Shown here: piece after piece, positions 32,495 to 45,038 of the stretch | Numbering within the stretch: position 1 is the first letter of the stretch | How the letters are laid out: every line of letters begins with the position of its first letter | Assembly: GCA_013368375.1 (NCBI GenBank) | Contig: JAACJP010000054.1 | Span: forward strand, 1-64,000 | Origin: Tricholomella constricta | Taxonomy: Eukaryota; Basidiomycota; Agaricomycetes; Agaricales; Lyophyllaceae | Direction of reading: 5' to 3' | DNA length: 64,000 bases | Notes under the pieces: model-generated | Seen by the model: only the letters and a program-made list of their open reading frames with translations | The model's database searches: none | Told to the model about the DNA's origin: nothing | Position numbers and translations under genes: made by a program

Positions 32495-35400
32495 ATGAGT
32501 TCACCCTCTACTTCCCCGGCCAAGTCAAGATGGTCCCGGGTTGTGCGACGTGCCTCTTCGGTACTTGTTCCCTCGCGGCCCAGCACACCCTCCATTGCTT
32601 CAGACCGCGAAGCTGATTCTGCGTCCTTGAAGGGCGTTCCCCCGATGCCGCCTCTCCTTCCCCCCTCGAAGCCTGTCGCATCGCACCCCAGCCCCATCGC
32701 AGAGTCTCCAGCACGGGAAAGCTCACTCCAGGACCAAATCCCCGCAATCGATCCTTCTCCCCTCGCACAAGCCCCAGTGACTGCCTCGCCTGAACCCGAA
32801 ATCACTGAGACCTCTCCTGTTCAGGAATACACCCCGCCTCCTTTGATTGACTCGACCGCAGTAGGCCCTGGGGGCTACACTGACGAGTCCGACGACCTGC
32901 CCCAGCCACAATCCACCAGGGATCCTTCCTTGTTCCAGGCAGACCCCAACGATGGACGTGAGGCTGTTACTGCCGAGCCTCTCCCTCAGTCATCCACCAC
33001 AGAGCCTGTCACGCCCGATCTTGGGCTCGCGAACACGGGTTCGAACGTGGACATCCCAGTCCACGATGAGCCCGCCGACTCCAACGATGGACACGGGCCT
33101 ATCACGCAATCTGTTGATCAGACGGAGGCTGTTACTGTCGAGTCTCTCCCTCAATCGTCCACCCCAGAGCCTGTCACACCCCCTGCTGGACTCGCGAACA
33201 CGGGTTCGTACTTTGACATCCCAGTCCACGACGAGCCCCTCAGTCTCGAAGAAGACTTTGAACTGTCTAACCAGCCAACGAAACCCGAGACCGTCGCGGA
33301 TGAGGATGTATTCGGGCCAGTCACAGTAATGCCAGTGCCTGCACTGCAGGAAGCTGCGCCTGAACAAGCGGCCCGGGAGGTGCTGGAGGAAGCCCGGACT
33401 GCGCCTGCTGTCGTGGCCCCGGAGCTCCAGCTTCAATCTACCCGCGATCTCCCGAGCAAGATGCCAACCCCTGCTCCTCAGCATGCAGTCCTCCCGGTCG
33501 ATCATGAGGAGCATCAACCTGCTCCGGAGATGCCGACACCTCAGATGCCGACGCCTGCGCCGCAGCCTGCGGTTCTGCCCTCTGCGGTCCCAGCATATCC
33601 ACTTCCCTCTTTCGATTACCACTCCGGACAGGAGGTATGGGGAGGTGTCGGTCCCACTATAGTTGAAGCATCGAAGAGCACCGTGAATGGGGACGCCAGC
33701 ACGATGAGCAGGTCGTCGAGCATACGGTACGTGCTTCGGGTCCAGCTAGCTTAGAATGGTGTTAACGTCTTTCGTAGCATGCCTTTCCAAGACCCGTTCG
33801 CGGATCCCATCGCACCAAGGATCGCTGTTTCTCAGCCAATGACCATGCCCGAGTACGTTCGCTTTTTTCTTACAGTGCTGAGCTCACTGTTCTGTGTTTA
33901 GCCCTCACCACCAAGGTCATCCTGAATCGGATAGCCAGACTCGTGCAGTTATTATGCCATTGCCGCCTGTACACCAGGTCATTCCCTCGAAGTGGGTAAT
34001 CCAAAGCCATTGAAGACCAATACTTAACTGACGCATCCAGCAGATCTTTGCCCGACTTCGCATCGTCGCAAAGCCTCCTTGGGAACAATGGCGGCCCCTT
34101 CGAGACCGAGTATGAACTTCTTCGCATTCCTCAGCGACACAAAATTAACAACCATTCAAACAGCGAAACGCGTCCGCTCTTGTCCCGCCCGGGCTCGCCG
34201 AAAAACACCTCCTACCTCCAGCCCAGCTCTCGCAACGCCGTCAACGTCTCTGCCCAGTCCGGTATGCCAGCTTCGTCTGCGTGGCCCCTGCAAGCAACGA
34301 GTCAAGGCCCCCGCCTCCACGATCTCGGGTGGATCGAGTATCAGCTGCCAGACGGCACGGTCTACTACGTGCACCCCACGCGGCGCGTGACGGCCGACAT
34401 CGACTTGCGCGAGGACAAGAAGCTCGATGCCGTCATCGCCTACTTTGAGCACCACAAGGACAGCGGAGGTGCGCCGGCGGGGATGGAGCTGTGGCTCTGC
34501 GAGAACGAGGCAAACAGCGGGAAGCGCGGGTTCCAGCCTGTGCGCTTCTGGGTCAACCACAAGCAGAGGATGGTTTCGCTTGACCAGTCGTCTGCGAATG
34601 GCGATGCGGGAAGGAGCAGGAAGGCGGTGGAGGACGATCGTGAGTTCCCTGGGCCTGCGTAACGATGCGGAGGGTTTTGAAAATATTTTGTGACAGAATT
34701 GGATATCGAGTACAGGTACTGGTCCTTCATGGAGGCCCATCCTGCACATACTGCACTTCCGCTGAATGCGAGGGTTGAGGCGACCGACGTGTTGACCTGG
34801 GCTTGGACAGGTGAGCGAGCTCCGCATAAAATAACTTTTTTCTGTGCTCATGCTCTATCAGATCGTTTGCTTCCATCGCATCGTAGCATTCCTGCTCCTT
34901 TCACTCAAGAGGAATGCCAGGAGCTTATGTCGCTGCTGAGGTCATTCGGTAAGGGCTTCGACCATTCGTAACCTTGGACATCGCTGATGGCAACCCTCGC
35001 CTCTTAGAGCAAGGTGAAAATGGCCTTCAAACCGTTGTACATACCAGGATCGTCTCGCGAATACTTCTCAGAGTCGGTGAGTTGCGACGATCGTTGTTTT
35101 TCTTTGAATAAAAACCGAATTGACCTGATACCTTGGCTAGCTCATTGGCGTCAGCAACATTTCCGCCCCAACAAACCTCTCCCAAGCGACGTTGGGCATC
35201 ACGATGCCGGTCTCCCGAAGTACCGCAGGCCATTCCGCCGAGCACTCGCCGACTTCGTCATCTCCTGCTTCTGTCTGGGCATCCCATACATCTTCTTCGA
35301 AAGGAGCCGGCACTACAGGATCGACGAAGAAAGCGGATCGCGCAGCCCGGGCCCCATGTTCATCGTCGGAGCATGCACCTGCCTCATCGTAAGTACCCTT

Positions 35401-35922
35401 TTCATGACTTGTACTGCCAAACCTCAGTTGGGTGCATTCCCGAAGGCTGCAATTGTCCTGAGCGCATCTGTAACCTTCCTTTCTTTACCAGGCCTTGACA
35501 ATTTCGCGCGGCTGGCTGGGTTTGTGGCGATCCTCTTCGCGACGTTCTCAATGGCGTCAACGCTCGTCGCTCTTTTCCGATATAAGGCCGATTTGGAAAG
35601 TCCAGTATCGCATGTAGCTGGAGAGGGGTTGTTGATGCTCTCGGTACGCTCCCTTCCCCCCATAGTTGACTGTCTACATACGCTGAACTTGTGTGATGCG
35701 TGACAGAGACGAAGCGTTGTCATGTCGCTACCCCTCGTGTTTCTGGTGTATGCTATCATTGGCTTTGCCACCGGTATTGTGTTGTATTCGTTCCGGGGTG
35801 TCGCGAGCGACCCGCTTTCGTCCCAGCGTCCCTTTGAGGTTTATACGAGATGGACTGTGGTTGGCGTTTTAGGTGGCCTTGCGGGCATGTTGACCACCTC
35901 CCTACTACTTCTCAGGCGATGA
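32495..35922 (+). CDS. WW-like domain protein with C-terminal multi-helix membrane region
   Basis: The start at 32495 gives MSSPSTSPAKSRWSRVVRRA. The first exon (about 410 residues) is disordered and Pro/Ser/Glu-rich. It contains two copies of a block of roughly 45 residues (EAVTAEPLPQSSTTEPVTPD and EAVTVESLPQSSTPEPVTPP, each continuing GLANTGS...DIPVHDEP). After small exons (MPFQDPFADPIAPR) comes a WW-like domain near residue 555, LGWIEYQLPDGTVYYVHPT. The first Trp and the Tyr pair are kept, but the usual second Trp is absent (TADIDLRED follows). The C-terminal third has four or five membrane helices (ALADFVISCFCLGIPYIFF, GFVAILFATFSMASTLVALF, SLPLVFLVYAIIGFATGIVL) and ends in TTSLLLLRR with stop TGA at 35920-35922. 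Roughly 950 residues. The partner of the WW-like fold is unknown. Confidence 0.8.
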
Positions 35923-36227
35923 AGTTAGGGCCCCAAAAGACCTCTCCCCTTCCGTATATAGCATCCCCACTTATGTACTCTGCAATATTTATTTCACGAC
36001 ACTCATGATCTACAGTGTAGTTAGCCTTCGCATCGTGCACTCTTTACAATCTCTATCTCGCGACGGTCAATGAACTTCTTGCCCTTCTTACGCTTCATCA
36101 TGCACTTCGATCTTGATCATTTGGAAGAGTAACGCTCGTGCTGAGCGGCCGGGAGTGATATTGATATTATGATTGCTGAAATGTGATACCAGAAACAAGA
36201 ATCGTAGATGACATTATACACGTAAAA
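35923..36227. other. Convergent 3' region
   Basis: Short spacer holding the 3' untranslated regions of two converging genes. Nothing else seen. Confidence 0.5.
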
Positions 36228-38634
36228 TTACACCTTCTGCATACCATCGTTGGTGTGAACACCAGTGGTGGTATCAGCAGTCTCTCCGTGGAAGCCCTCA
36301 CGTTGACCCTGGCCGATAGCGTTGAGCTCAGCCTCGCGGGAGTCAAGTCGGCGGAAACTATACGACGTGGGGTCAGGTCAGCTTTCCCGATACTCAGAGG
36401 GGAGACGAAAGGAGAGAGGGCTTACCAGAAGAAGAAGATGGTACCGACGGCCCAGGAGGAAACAGCGAAGGCACCGAAAAGCCAGACGAACTTGGTCTCG
36501 ACGTTGACGGCAGTGAGGGTAAAGTTGAGCGCCGCGGAAAGGGCGGTCTGGAACTGAGCGAAGGCCATGACGACGGACTTCATCCGCTTGGGTGCCTAGC
36601 AGGGGGGCGGGCAATCAGCACGATTGTTCAGTGCGGTGAAACAAGGGGACAATAACATACTTTGGTGAAAGCATACTCCAAGGATGTGATGGAAGCGAAG
36701 ATTTCGGACATGCCGACGAGGATGTATGGCCCGGACACGATCCACACGTTCAATCTGGTTGCGGCGTGCTCGCCATCGACTTCGCAAGCGGCCGGTTGAT
36801 TATGGAATTCACCGCCACGGCAGGGAGACAACTTGTTCTGGTAGCTCTCAAGAACCGATGCATACACCATGGCCAACCCAGCGACAAGGAAACCAGCATA
36901 GATACGCTTGATCGGGCTGAAGTTGATCTTTCTGCTGCGCAGGAAAGGGTAGATAACGCGGTCGAAGATGGGAATCATGATGATGATAGAGATGGGATTC
37001 AGGTTCCTAATCAGATGTCAGCTTGAGAGCATAGATTTCAATGAAAGTTGTATAGCTCACTGAATGAGATCGTTGGGCGTTCCCTTCAAGGTCATTCCAG
37101 CAGCAACCGTTCCGAGGTTACCATCGATCTGAGAGTAGCCTGTGTGTACGCACGTAAGTAGACGCAACGGAAGAAAAGCTTATAGAGACTGACAAAGCCA
37201 GAAGACGGGGAAGAACAAGAATACCGAGCAAGCATTGATTGTACGGCCAACTTCACCAACGAATTCATCGTCCCAGGTCATCTTGGCCGGCACCTTTCCT
37301 TCGCCATAGTAGCTAGGCTTGGCGGGGTCCCAGAAATCGGGAGACTTGATGGAACGGACGGTCTTCAAAGGGTTAATGGACCAACGGGGTCCAAGCGCGA
37401 AGCCAATGACACGGAAAGTCTGAAATACTAGATTTAGAATTTGTACATCGGAAAGCGGCAATGGACTACATACTTCGAGGAGAATTGAACCACGGGGCGG
37501 CGTCACAACGTAATTCTTTCTTCCGATAAGGAGAACGATGGGTACCATGACGAAGATACAAGTCGGGACCAAGTAAGCAACCCAGTAACCGTGGTCACGG
37601 GCAAGGAAGGATGCCGAAATAGCACCACAAGAACCAAGGTTGATGGCGGCATAAAACCCTGGATAGATATGAGCTATGGTTGGTTCTCGACGAGAGAAAG
37701 ATGGACATACAGAGGTACATCGACTGGATAGTCACAGCAGGCGACTTGATAACGACCTCTCCAGATTTCAGGGTTTCTACGAGGATATCAGATTTGAGAT
37801 GTTGACTGCTGCCAAGTGATATTCAGCTCACCTTTGCGCAGTTTGCCTCTATACTGTTCAGCAATCATGGGCGATACATTCGCCTTGATGGCACTGGCAA
37901 AAGTGACGTTCATTAATAGGACCAATCAGAAGTTGCAGCTCGAGGCGGGACATACCCTGCACCGAGACCCATAACGACGATTGAGAGAACAAGGAGACCC
38001 AATGCGGTGTTGCTGTTTTCCAGGGCAGCGGGAGTCGAAGAAGCCACGAGGATGACATGTCCAAGCAAGCAAACGATAGAGAAAACCATGATGGTTTTGT
38101 ATCGTCCCCATAGAGTATCCGCGATGATACCACCGACCCAAGGTGTGACGTATACCCAGAAACTGTTGAACTAGATAGCACCGTCAATGTCGAAGCAAAG
38201 CAGGGTAGAATGAACAAATACGTACTGTCCGGATAGCGAAAGCCTTTTGTTGACCTTGACCGAGAGCACCAGCGACGGTGTTACCACCGCGATTAATCGC
38301 GGGAACGGAACCGTTGATGGAACCAGTTGGAAGACGGAAATTGATGTAGTTGTTGTAGATGTTCGTTGTGCCGTAGTAAGTCCACCTAGACGACGTTAAG
38401 AAGATGTGCGCAAAGTATTAGATGCTCGACGGCATACCTCTCAGCGAACTCGACAACAACAACGAGCCATGCCGTGTAGGGCAGGCGATCAGCAACGTGC
38501 CTCAGGGTGGCGAGCTCATGCTCAGTGACACCCTCGGATCCAGCGACGATACTTGATCCATCGGGTTCACCTTGGAATTGGTGCTTCTCGTCGATAGAGC
38601 TAGCGCGGTCTTTCTCGCTAACCTTCTCTGACAT
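36228..38634 (-). CDS. PTR2: POT/PTR2-family oligopeptide transporter
   Basis: A proton-coupled uptake carrier for di- and tripeptides in the plasma membrane. The start at 38634 gives MSEKVSEKDRASSIDEKHQF. The first helix reads AWLVVVVEFAER and an intron joins it to WTYYGTTNIYNNYI, giving the FAERxxYYG signature of the family. Then comes GGIIADTLWGRYKTIMVFSI, the second PTR2 signature. Central and late helices (LGLLVLSIVVMGLGAGAIKA, VFLFFPVFWLCYSQ, NVWIVSGPYILVGMSEIF) follow. The cytosolic tail ends HTNDGMQKV at 36228-36230. About 600 residues, normal for fungal PTR2, and intact. Gene order beside an amino-acid permease suggests a nitrogen-uptake neighbourhood. Confidence 0.93.
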
Positions 38635-39674
38635 CGCTGGAGGGGGACGTTCCGAGTGGGGTGTGAATCAAACGGATGACATTCTTATAAAGTGTCGTTA
38701 TCTGAATGGAGATTTGTCGTAATTCATCCAGCACACGAGGGGAAAGATGGGTGCACATGGAACCGCATTGCCTTGGCATAAGAAAGAAGTTCACCAAGAT
38801 TGCCGATGACCCAAATCGGGAGATGCAGCTCTGTATGACCGATCCAACCAGGATCAAATTATTTCACGGAGCGTAAGTAGCCGTCCGTCCACATGGAAGC
38901 TTTAGGCTGAGGGCGCGAAAGTCCACTGAGGCTCCAACGGATCTCACCCACGAAACGCGTTAAGGATTGGTATTTGATTCAGACCCTCGCAAAGATGTCG
39001 AGATATAGACGTCTTCGTGCCACTTGTCGAAGAAGCGGCGAAGGTACGCCACGGCCCACGGTTTAAAAAAGAAACTGCATCAATGTCCTCGAGCGGTCAG
39101 AATGGAGACGCCAACCACCACCGCCCAGGTTTCAAATGGAAAAATTAAAGCGTTGACGTGAGAACTCGTCCCCAGACTTCAAGATTGCAATGGTTGTTGG
39201 AAATTCGTATGGTCGGCGCTTGACCGCCTCATGGTTGTGGCGAGAACGTCGGGTAAAAAAAATCGGCACACTGATGGCCGTTTGCTTGTACTTGTTATTA
39301 CCGTCCTTCACAACCAAGCAGGACTAAACAATCGTGGCTTCCTGCGATCACTCTGAATTGGAATGGAGACTAGAACGGACTCGGATTGCAAGCTTGAACG
39401 GAGACCATTCTTGTGACGATTCCTTGATCTCTCGGAAGGATCTTCTGTCTAGCTGGCGACATGACCAGGTGTCTGATGGAGCTGCCTCTTGCAACGCAAG
39501 TTTGATCGGCTACGCGGTCATGATGCTAGTGCTCCACATGGTTCACCGTCCTCCAAAGCGGGTCTGGGGAAAGAACCTAAAAGTTCGGGTACTGTGCCTG
39601 GGAAAAATGCACCTCGATTCCGTATTATATCTAAGTAGTCAACATACACTGTTCCTGACTTCAAAAACTACCCT
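38635..39674. other. Intergenic, no gene seen
   Basis: Upstream region of PTR2 plus the 3' side of the amino-acid permease. The largest open frame (39334-39678, plus) has no recognisable features. Confidence 0.5.
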
Positions 39675-42048
39675 CTAGCCGGAATTTTTCTGTTTCCGCT
39701 CATCCTTTTTCTTTTGCTCTCGCATAGCAACACAGTCCTTAGCCTTCCACACCACATCCGTCACGAAATCAACCTCACATGTCGGCACAAAATGGTGTGG
39801 TTTACCCTGCTTGATTTCATACACCGTGTAACCCGAATACAGCACAATGTAGAGCGCAACCCCAATATATGTTGCGATGACGTTCTGGACAGCGGGTGTG
39901 AATATAACGTGGTTTTTCAAACAGTGACGAGGAAGAAGATGTGTCCTGCCTTTTTATCAAATGGTTTTTGCTTTATCGCTGAGTACCCCTGTGCTATGAA
40001 CATCAGCGTTCCGAGGATGATCACACCGACCGGGAGAAGAGGGTACAGGGGCTGTCGGTATGGTAAATCTGCGAGCGACAATCCTTGGGCTGCATATGCA
40101 TAGCGGAAGCGCAAAGAAATAACCCCGATGCTAGTCCAGACGAGCAGCGCAGAGATGCCAGTGATGTTGAGTAGCCAGGTAAACACGATACCCTCGCCCC
40201 ATATCGTGGCCAGGAATGTCAGGCAGGAAAATGCAAGCGACATGCTAAAGGTTGAAAAAGTCAAAGTCGCTCAGTACTCCGACTGCTACGTCATGAGCAA
40301 CAATGAATTCACAGAAGTGCAGGTACCGGAACGCCTCTCCGGTTCACCCAGCCGAAGACAGGGGGCGCCCGCCCAGATCGCGCGAGAGCCAGGAGCATTC
40401 GGGAACTCGCGTAGAAGCATGAATTTGTTGCGGAGAGCACGGCTGTCAAGAGAACTGCATTAACGATATGGACGGCGGCGCCGAATCCAGCGCGTATAAA
40501 CACCACGGTGAACGGTGATGCAGCAACATCGGCGTCTAAATAATGAGCATGAGAGAAACCTGATCAGCTTCCCGATCCTATTTTGCTTCCCTCACTACCC
40601 AACTCACCGAATGCGGCGGTGAGGAGAGACTCGTCTTTATAATTTATGCAAAGGCCGATTGTCAGGATGGTGAGAATATAGAAAAGGATGATACGGAAGA
40701 AGGTCGCTTTTATGGCGCGGGGGACTGAACGATGTGGTTCAGCAGATTCTCCCGCGGCGATTGCAACGAGTTCGATACCCCCAAAGGAATAAAACGCGTA
40801 AACAAAAGTCTGGGCAAAAGCTGGAAAGTTGCCAATAAAGGCCTGGGAATTGTGAAAGTTTGAGAGGCCCTGAATGGAGTATGTCAATGGGACGAGGTCA
40901 TGCGACAAGAGAAGCACAAGACACACCGGTCCAGGATGATTCTTGATCCCGCCCCAATCGTAGATAAGGCCCACAAAGATAAAGATTAAGACCATGAGGA
41001 CTTTCACGAGTGCCAGCCAATACTCAGATTCCCCTGGGATAAAAATAGATGTTGTGAGGCAAGATCACAACAAAATGACAGCAGGAACCTCACCATATAC
41101 GCGAACATGTATCAGTTGGAGAAGAAATATCGGGGTGATGATAATGAGAGCCCAATGCCACGCCTGAAGCACGGGCGTCCAGTACTTATGACGAGTGTGC
41201 TAAAGCGAATCCATATGCTGCTATCGCGATAATCCTTACCTGAAGGATGATTGCAGCTGCAGTAAGCTCGCTGGCTGTATAATCAATTCACATCAGACCC
41301 ATCTAGCGTGTGAAGGATGTCGTCACATACGAATGGAAAGACTCCTTAATCGAAGACTGTGGTGTGAGTGTCCATATTTTCGCATGGCCTTGGAACGCGC
41401 ACCACTGCAGCCAATAATTCCATCCTGTGTACATCATCGGTATCATGTAGTCAGCGATACTGTGATTATTCGACATACTCACCCAATGTGAAACCAAGTG
41501 CAGGAGACACGAATCTGCTTCCGAAAACCGAGAACGCACCAGATATCGGATACATGGATGACATCTCTCCCCTTCAATTCAATTCTAGTGGAAGCAAATC
41601 TCAAATCACTTGCACACTCACAAGGTCATGATGACTGCGTAGACGAACAGTCCGACCACAAAGTAGGACAGCAGCGTACTTCCCGGACCTGCCAGCGCAA
41701 TTGCCTATCATTCGCATCGTTCCGCCGGTAAGTGACTCCACTTAATGTTAATTAATAAGAGGGCGCTTACAGAGCCTGCACTCAGAAAAATACCAGTTCC
41801 GATCGTCCCACCGATGGCTATGTGAAAAAATTACCCCTTGAACACTGTGATGCATAGCACCGCGTACCGATCATCATCAAGTGACGGCTTTGCATACCCC
41901 TCTGCGTAGTATTACCTTCAGCAGCTCCAGAGGATAGCTTCTCCCATATACGACCTGCTTTTGAGGCTGTCTGCGGCGGAGCCTCAGTCGCGAGCGCCTC
42001 TTCGTTGCAGCCCGACTCCTTGGGCTTCGTCCGCGTCGAGCTGGCCAT
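39675..42048 (-). CDS. Amino-acid permease (APC superfamily, fungal YAT type)
   Basis: A plasma-membrane amino acid:proton symporter. The start at 42048 gives MASSTRTKPKESGCNEEALA, a polar cytosolic N-terminus. SRHLMMIAIGGTIGTGIFLS, rebuilt across an intron, is the first-helix hallmark of the family. Later helices include TLGWNYWLQWCAFQGHAKIW, AFAQTFVYAFYSFGGIELVA, AAVHIVNAVLLTAVLSATNS and CFYASSRMLLALARSGRAPP, the last a well-conserved permease segment. The end reads GKPHHFVPTCEVDFVTD then a Lys-rich tail, with the stop at 39675. About 580 residues and 12 helices expected. No frame break seen. Specificity cannot be told; YAT members range from general to narrow. Confidence 0.93.
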
Positions 42049-44113
42049 CAGAGTAAAAGTGGGCACGGTGGGAGGAATCAAGGAATGAAACAAAGCGGAT
42101 ATCTACCAGATGCGGTTGTCGCTTTCATTACGGCCCTATCGAAGTTGAAGACGCCATCAAGCGCCATAATCCCGACAGCACCAGCAACTCAAAAGCAGGA
42201 AACGAGCTTCCCATTGATTCGACCCGCGCAGATAAGAGGCGAGGCAAGGACTGCATCGATTAAGCATTCCAATCAACAAGTGGAGACTAGAACGGTGCTC
42301 AGCGCGAATAGATAGCGCGGACAGCAAGTCGGCCAGATAGGAGAGAATGTTGATGTTGATGCGTATGTAGCTATACTTAGCATCGCCAAAATAGGTCGCC
42401 GCCGATGCCGACGAGTCGTTAGCTCTGAGGCTCGAGATAAGTATTAATAGGCTGTCATCAGACCGTGTCACAATACATAGTACAAATCATCGGGGTACCG
42501 GAAATTCGGAAACGCCTCCATTGTCGACGCGAGGAGAATTTTCCGATTAAAAGGCACCGAATCTTTCATGTGCATTGTGGTCTGTCGGTGCTCCGTCTGG
42601 GTAGTAAATATGTAAGTCGTACTGACATCTGGTTGGTAATGAATGTACCAACATACCTTAATGAGATAAAGGCCGGGCGGGGACGGGATGATTATGCAGG
42701 CAGGCAAGCCCTGTGATCTTGTGCCAGTAGAAAAGCTAAGCAGGTCGAGACTCGGAATCAAGAGTGACCTGGTCTAGCCGAGTAATAATTAAAAGAGTCA
42801 CCGAATTGCCCTCCCTCGATTCTCATGAGTCGAAATCATGTGAAACCAAGCGGAGGACCAAGTGCACGGAATTCTTTCTTTTTAAATAGAATCCTACCTA
42901 GTAGCTGAGCTCACCTGACGCTGGAATTGTTTCATAAATGTGCCATGTGTTGAAGACCGGCGGAGACTGCAGACTGCATTGTGAGTCTTTTCCAAACTGC
43001 CCCACGCCGCGCGGGGGACCGACACGACCAAATATACCCAAGCGAGCGGGGTTTGTTCGGCTGGACCAAACTTGATTCTTCAGTACGTGCTCTAACCTTC
43101 TATTCAGCCCATCGCTGAGTCCCATTAGCTTGTTTTTGTCTATATGTATTCGATGTCGTCGTGTTGTTGCCTAGACTATCGAGAACTGCAACTTGTACCA
43201 ACTTGAATGTGCCATCTGATCGCCTAGTGAGCTGAGGATCTTGCTATTTTCTCTTGATTGTTTTATTTGCAAAGGTCATGAAGGTCATCGGCACCAGTTG
43301 TAATCGCTCTGGATAGTGGATCCATACTGAAGTAGGCCAAAAAAATCCAATCAGGTGCGTAAGAGTCAGTCTGGATAGATATCACGATCAGACATGATGA
43401 GGAAAGAATCCACTCGTCCTGTAGGACGTTATCACTTCAATTAACGGAAAGAGAGTACTTGGCCTCAGCCGAAATTTTTCCCCACAACCTTCACAGCCTG
43501 CATTACAGCCATCACCACCACCACCGTCCCATCTCCACATGCTCCTCCTGTCAAAATGTCAATCAGAATGACACCAGACCTCTACTTTGATACACAGGAG
43601 GAACGGAACATGCCAGCACCGATACCACATGCGCCCATCTCAAGTAATGGAGGCCCATGAGCGATATGCCGCCCATGGTCATCCAAGGTCCGTGTTGTGT
43701 GGGTAAGGCTCACCGCCGCATACCCACTCATCCCACCCCCATTTGCGTTGTACATCAGAGTTCTCGCATACGCCACTGACCCCACACTAATCCTTACCTA
43801 TAGCATGACGGCATAGAACGGTACGTCATGCCCATACGCGCGTTCGTCCTTACGCCGATGCTCCTCTGCGCTCATCACCCCCTTTCCCTTCCTTCGCCCG
43901 TGCCTTCCTTCACCAGCTCCCGTGCCTCGCGCCATCTGCTTGTCTCAGAGGAACATTAGCCATGAAAATCTGAATATGCTGCCTAAAAATAAAAGGGAGT
44001 CTACGCACCCCGAGGGCGTTGATCCTAACGACTCGGCCATCTGACGAGAAACAATCAGATCATTTTAGAACGGCTCATGCTAGGAGGACACTATGCATTG
44101 TTCTGCGAGCTAT
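42049..44113. other. Intergenic with unresolved coding hints
   Basis: No confident gene. On the minus strand, 43465-43935 holds two suggestive pieces. One is a 45-residue start (MARGTGAGEGRHGRRKGKG onward) that stops just before a GTAAGG. The other is a hydrophobic end piece (TVVVVMAVMQAVKVVGKNFG, stop at 43465). They could not be joined in one frame, so a gene is not called. Confidence 0.35.
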
Positions 44114-44326
44114 TTATGGAACACCCAACCTTCGGCGCGCCTGGACTTCCTTGTGATGTTGTATGAGAAGTTCAGAATTATTGAAGCAAGGACTATGACA
44201 CCCTTCAAGAGCGAGCCGAACGGTGGATCTGGGAGGCATTTGAAGGTCACCCTTGACAATTAGGCGGCGCAACAGTTTCCAGAGTGTCCATGAGGCGACG
44301 TAGAGGATGAGACCTTGAAAGAGCAT
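44114..44326 (-). pseudogene. Probable cytochrome P450 N-terminal relic
   Basis: The frame from 44326 reads MLFQGLILYVASWTLWKLLR, then RLIVKGDLQ. This looks like the membrane anchor and hinge of basidiomycete P450s, where an IPGP-type Pro-rich motif normally follows. Here the expected motif is missing (MPPRSTVR follows) and the frame soon stops. No I-helix, ExxR or heme loop was found nearby. Either an exon boundary was missed or only a decayed 5' fragment remains. Confidence 0.35.
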
Positions 44327-45038
44327 GAGGGCGCAAGTATTTATTCGTTCAAGCTCTGCAACTTAGGAATCAGTATACGACTAACGTAAGTATACGCGTG
44401 TTGAGCTTCACGAAGGTTGACATGCCGCGGCACGAGTATAGCATGGGCTTGCCAAAAATATGCTGTGTCCGAGTCGAAGCCCACCATTATCGCGATGTGC
44501 TAGTTCAGAGGAAGATCAGAACCTTGAGCGCTTTCAGCTAATCTATATTCACCGGGGACCTTAACATAGGCCACTACCGGATTAACGTCCTCGTCAGAGC
44601 GAGGCAAAGCACATTGAAAAATTTTAACTTGCACGCACGACAGCGACATGCCGTATAAATCCCATGTTTAGATCAGTAGTGCACGCCAAACAAAACGTGG
44701 GATCAGCGTCGAAACGTTCAACTTGAACGTGCGAGTGGACACTGGACTACTCAGATCCTTTTCAGATGTCTCTACCGAATAACTGGAGCTTGCGTTGCAC
44801 GAGCCACCCAGCTTTAAAAGACGACGATGACGAGTGCATGACAGGGAATCTCGACCAATCAAAAGTGCATCGTGGCTGCGGATTCTTCTTGACTTGACAA
44901 ACGTGTCTTGGGTGCGGTATGTAGCCCTGGGGATCAATGCCAGTTCCAGACTCAATCCTCCCGCAAGCAGCGTGGTCCTCACAAAAACTATTTCTTCTGG
45001 AACTCGTCCATCGTATCCATCGACCTTCTTCGCCATTC
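44327..45038. other. Intergenic, upstream of the phytase gene
   Basis: No gene recognised. It must contain the promoter of the histidine acid phosphatase. Confidence 0.45.

Noticed and set aside
42660..42790. Possible structured RNA or 5S rRNA in the 42.7-kb spacer
   Set aside because: The sequence does not match the 5S consensus and no consistent fold or internal promoter could be drawn.
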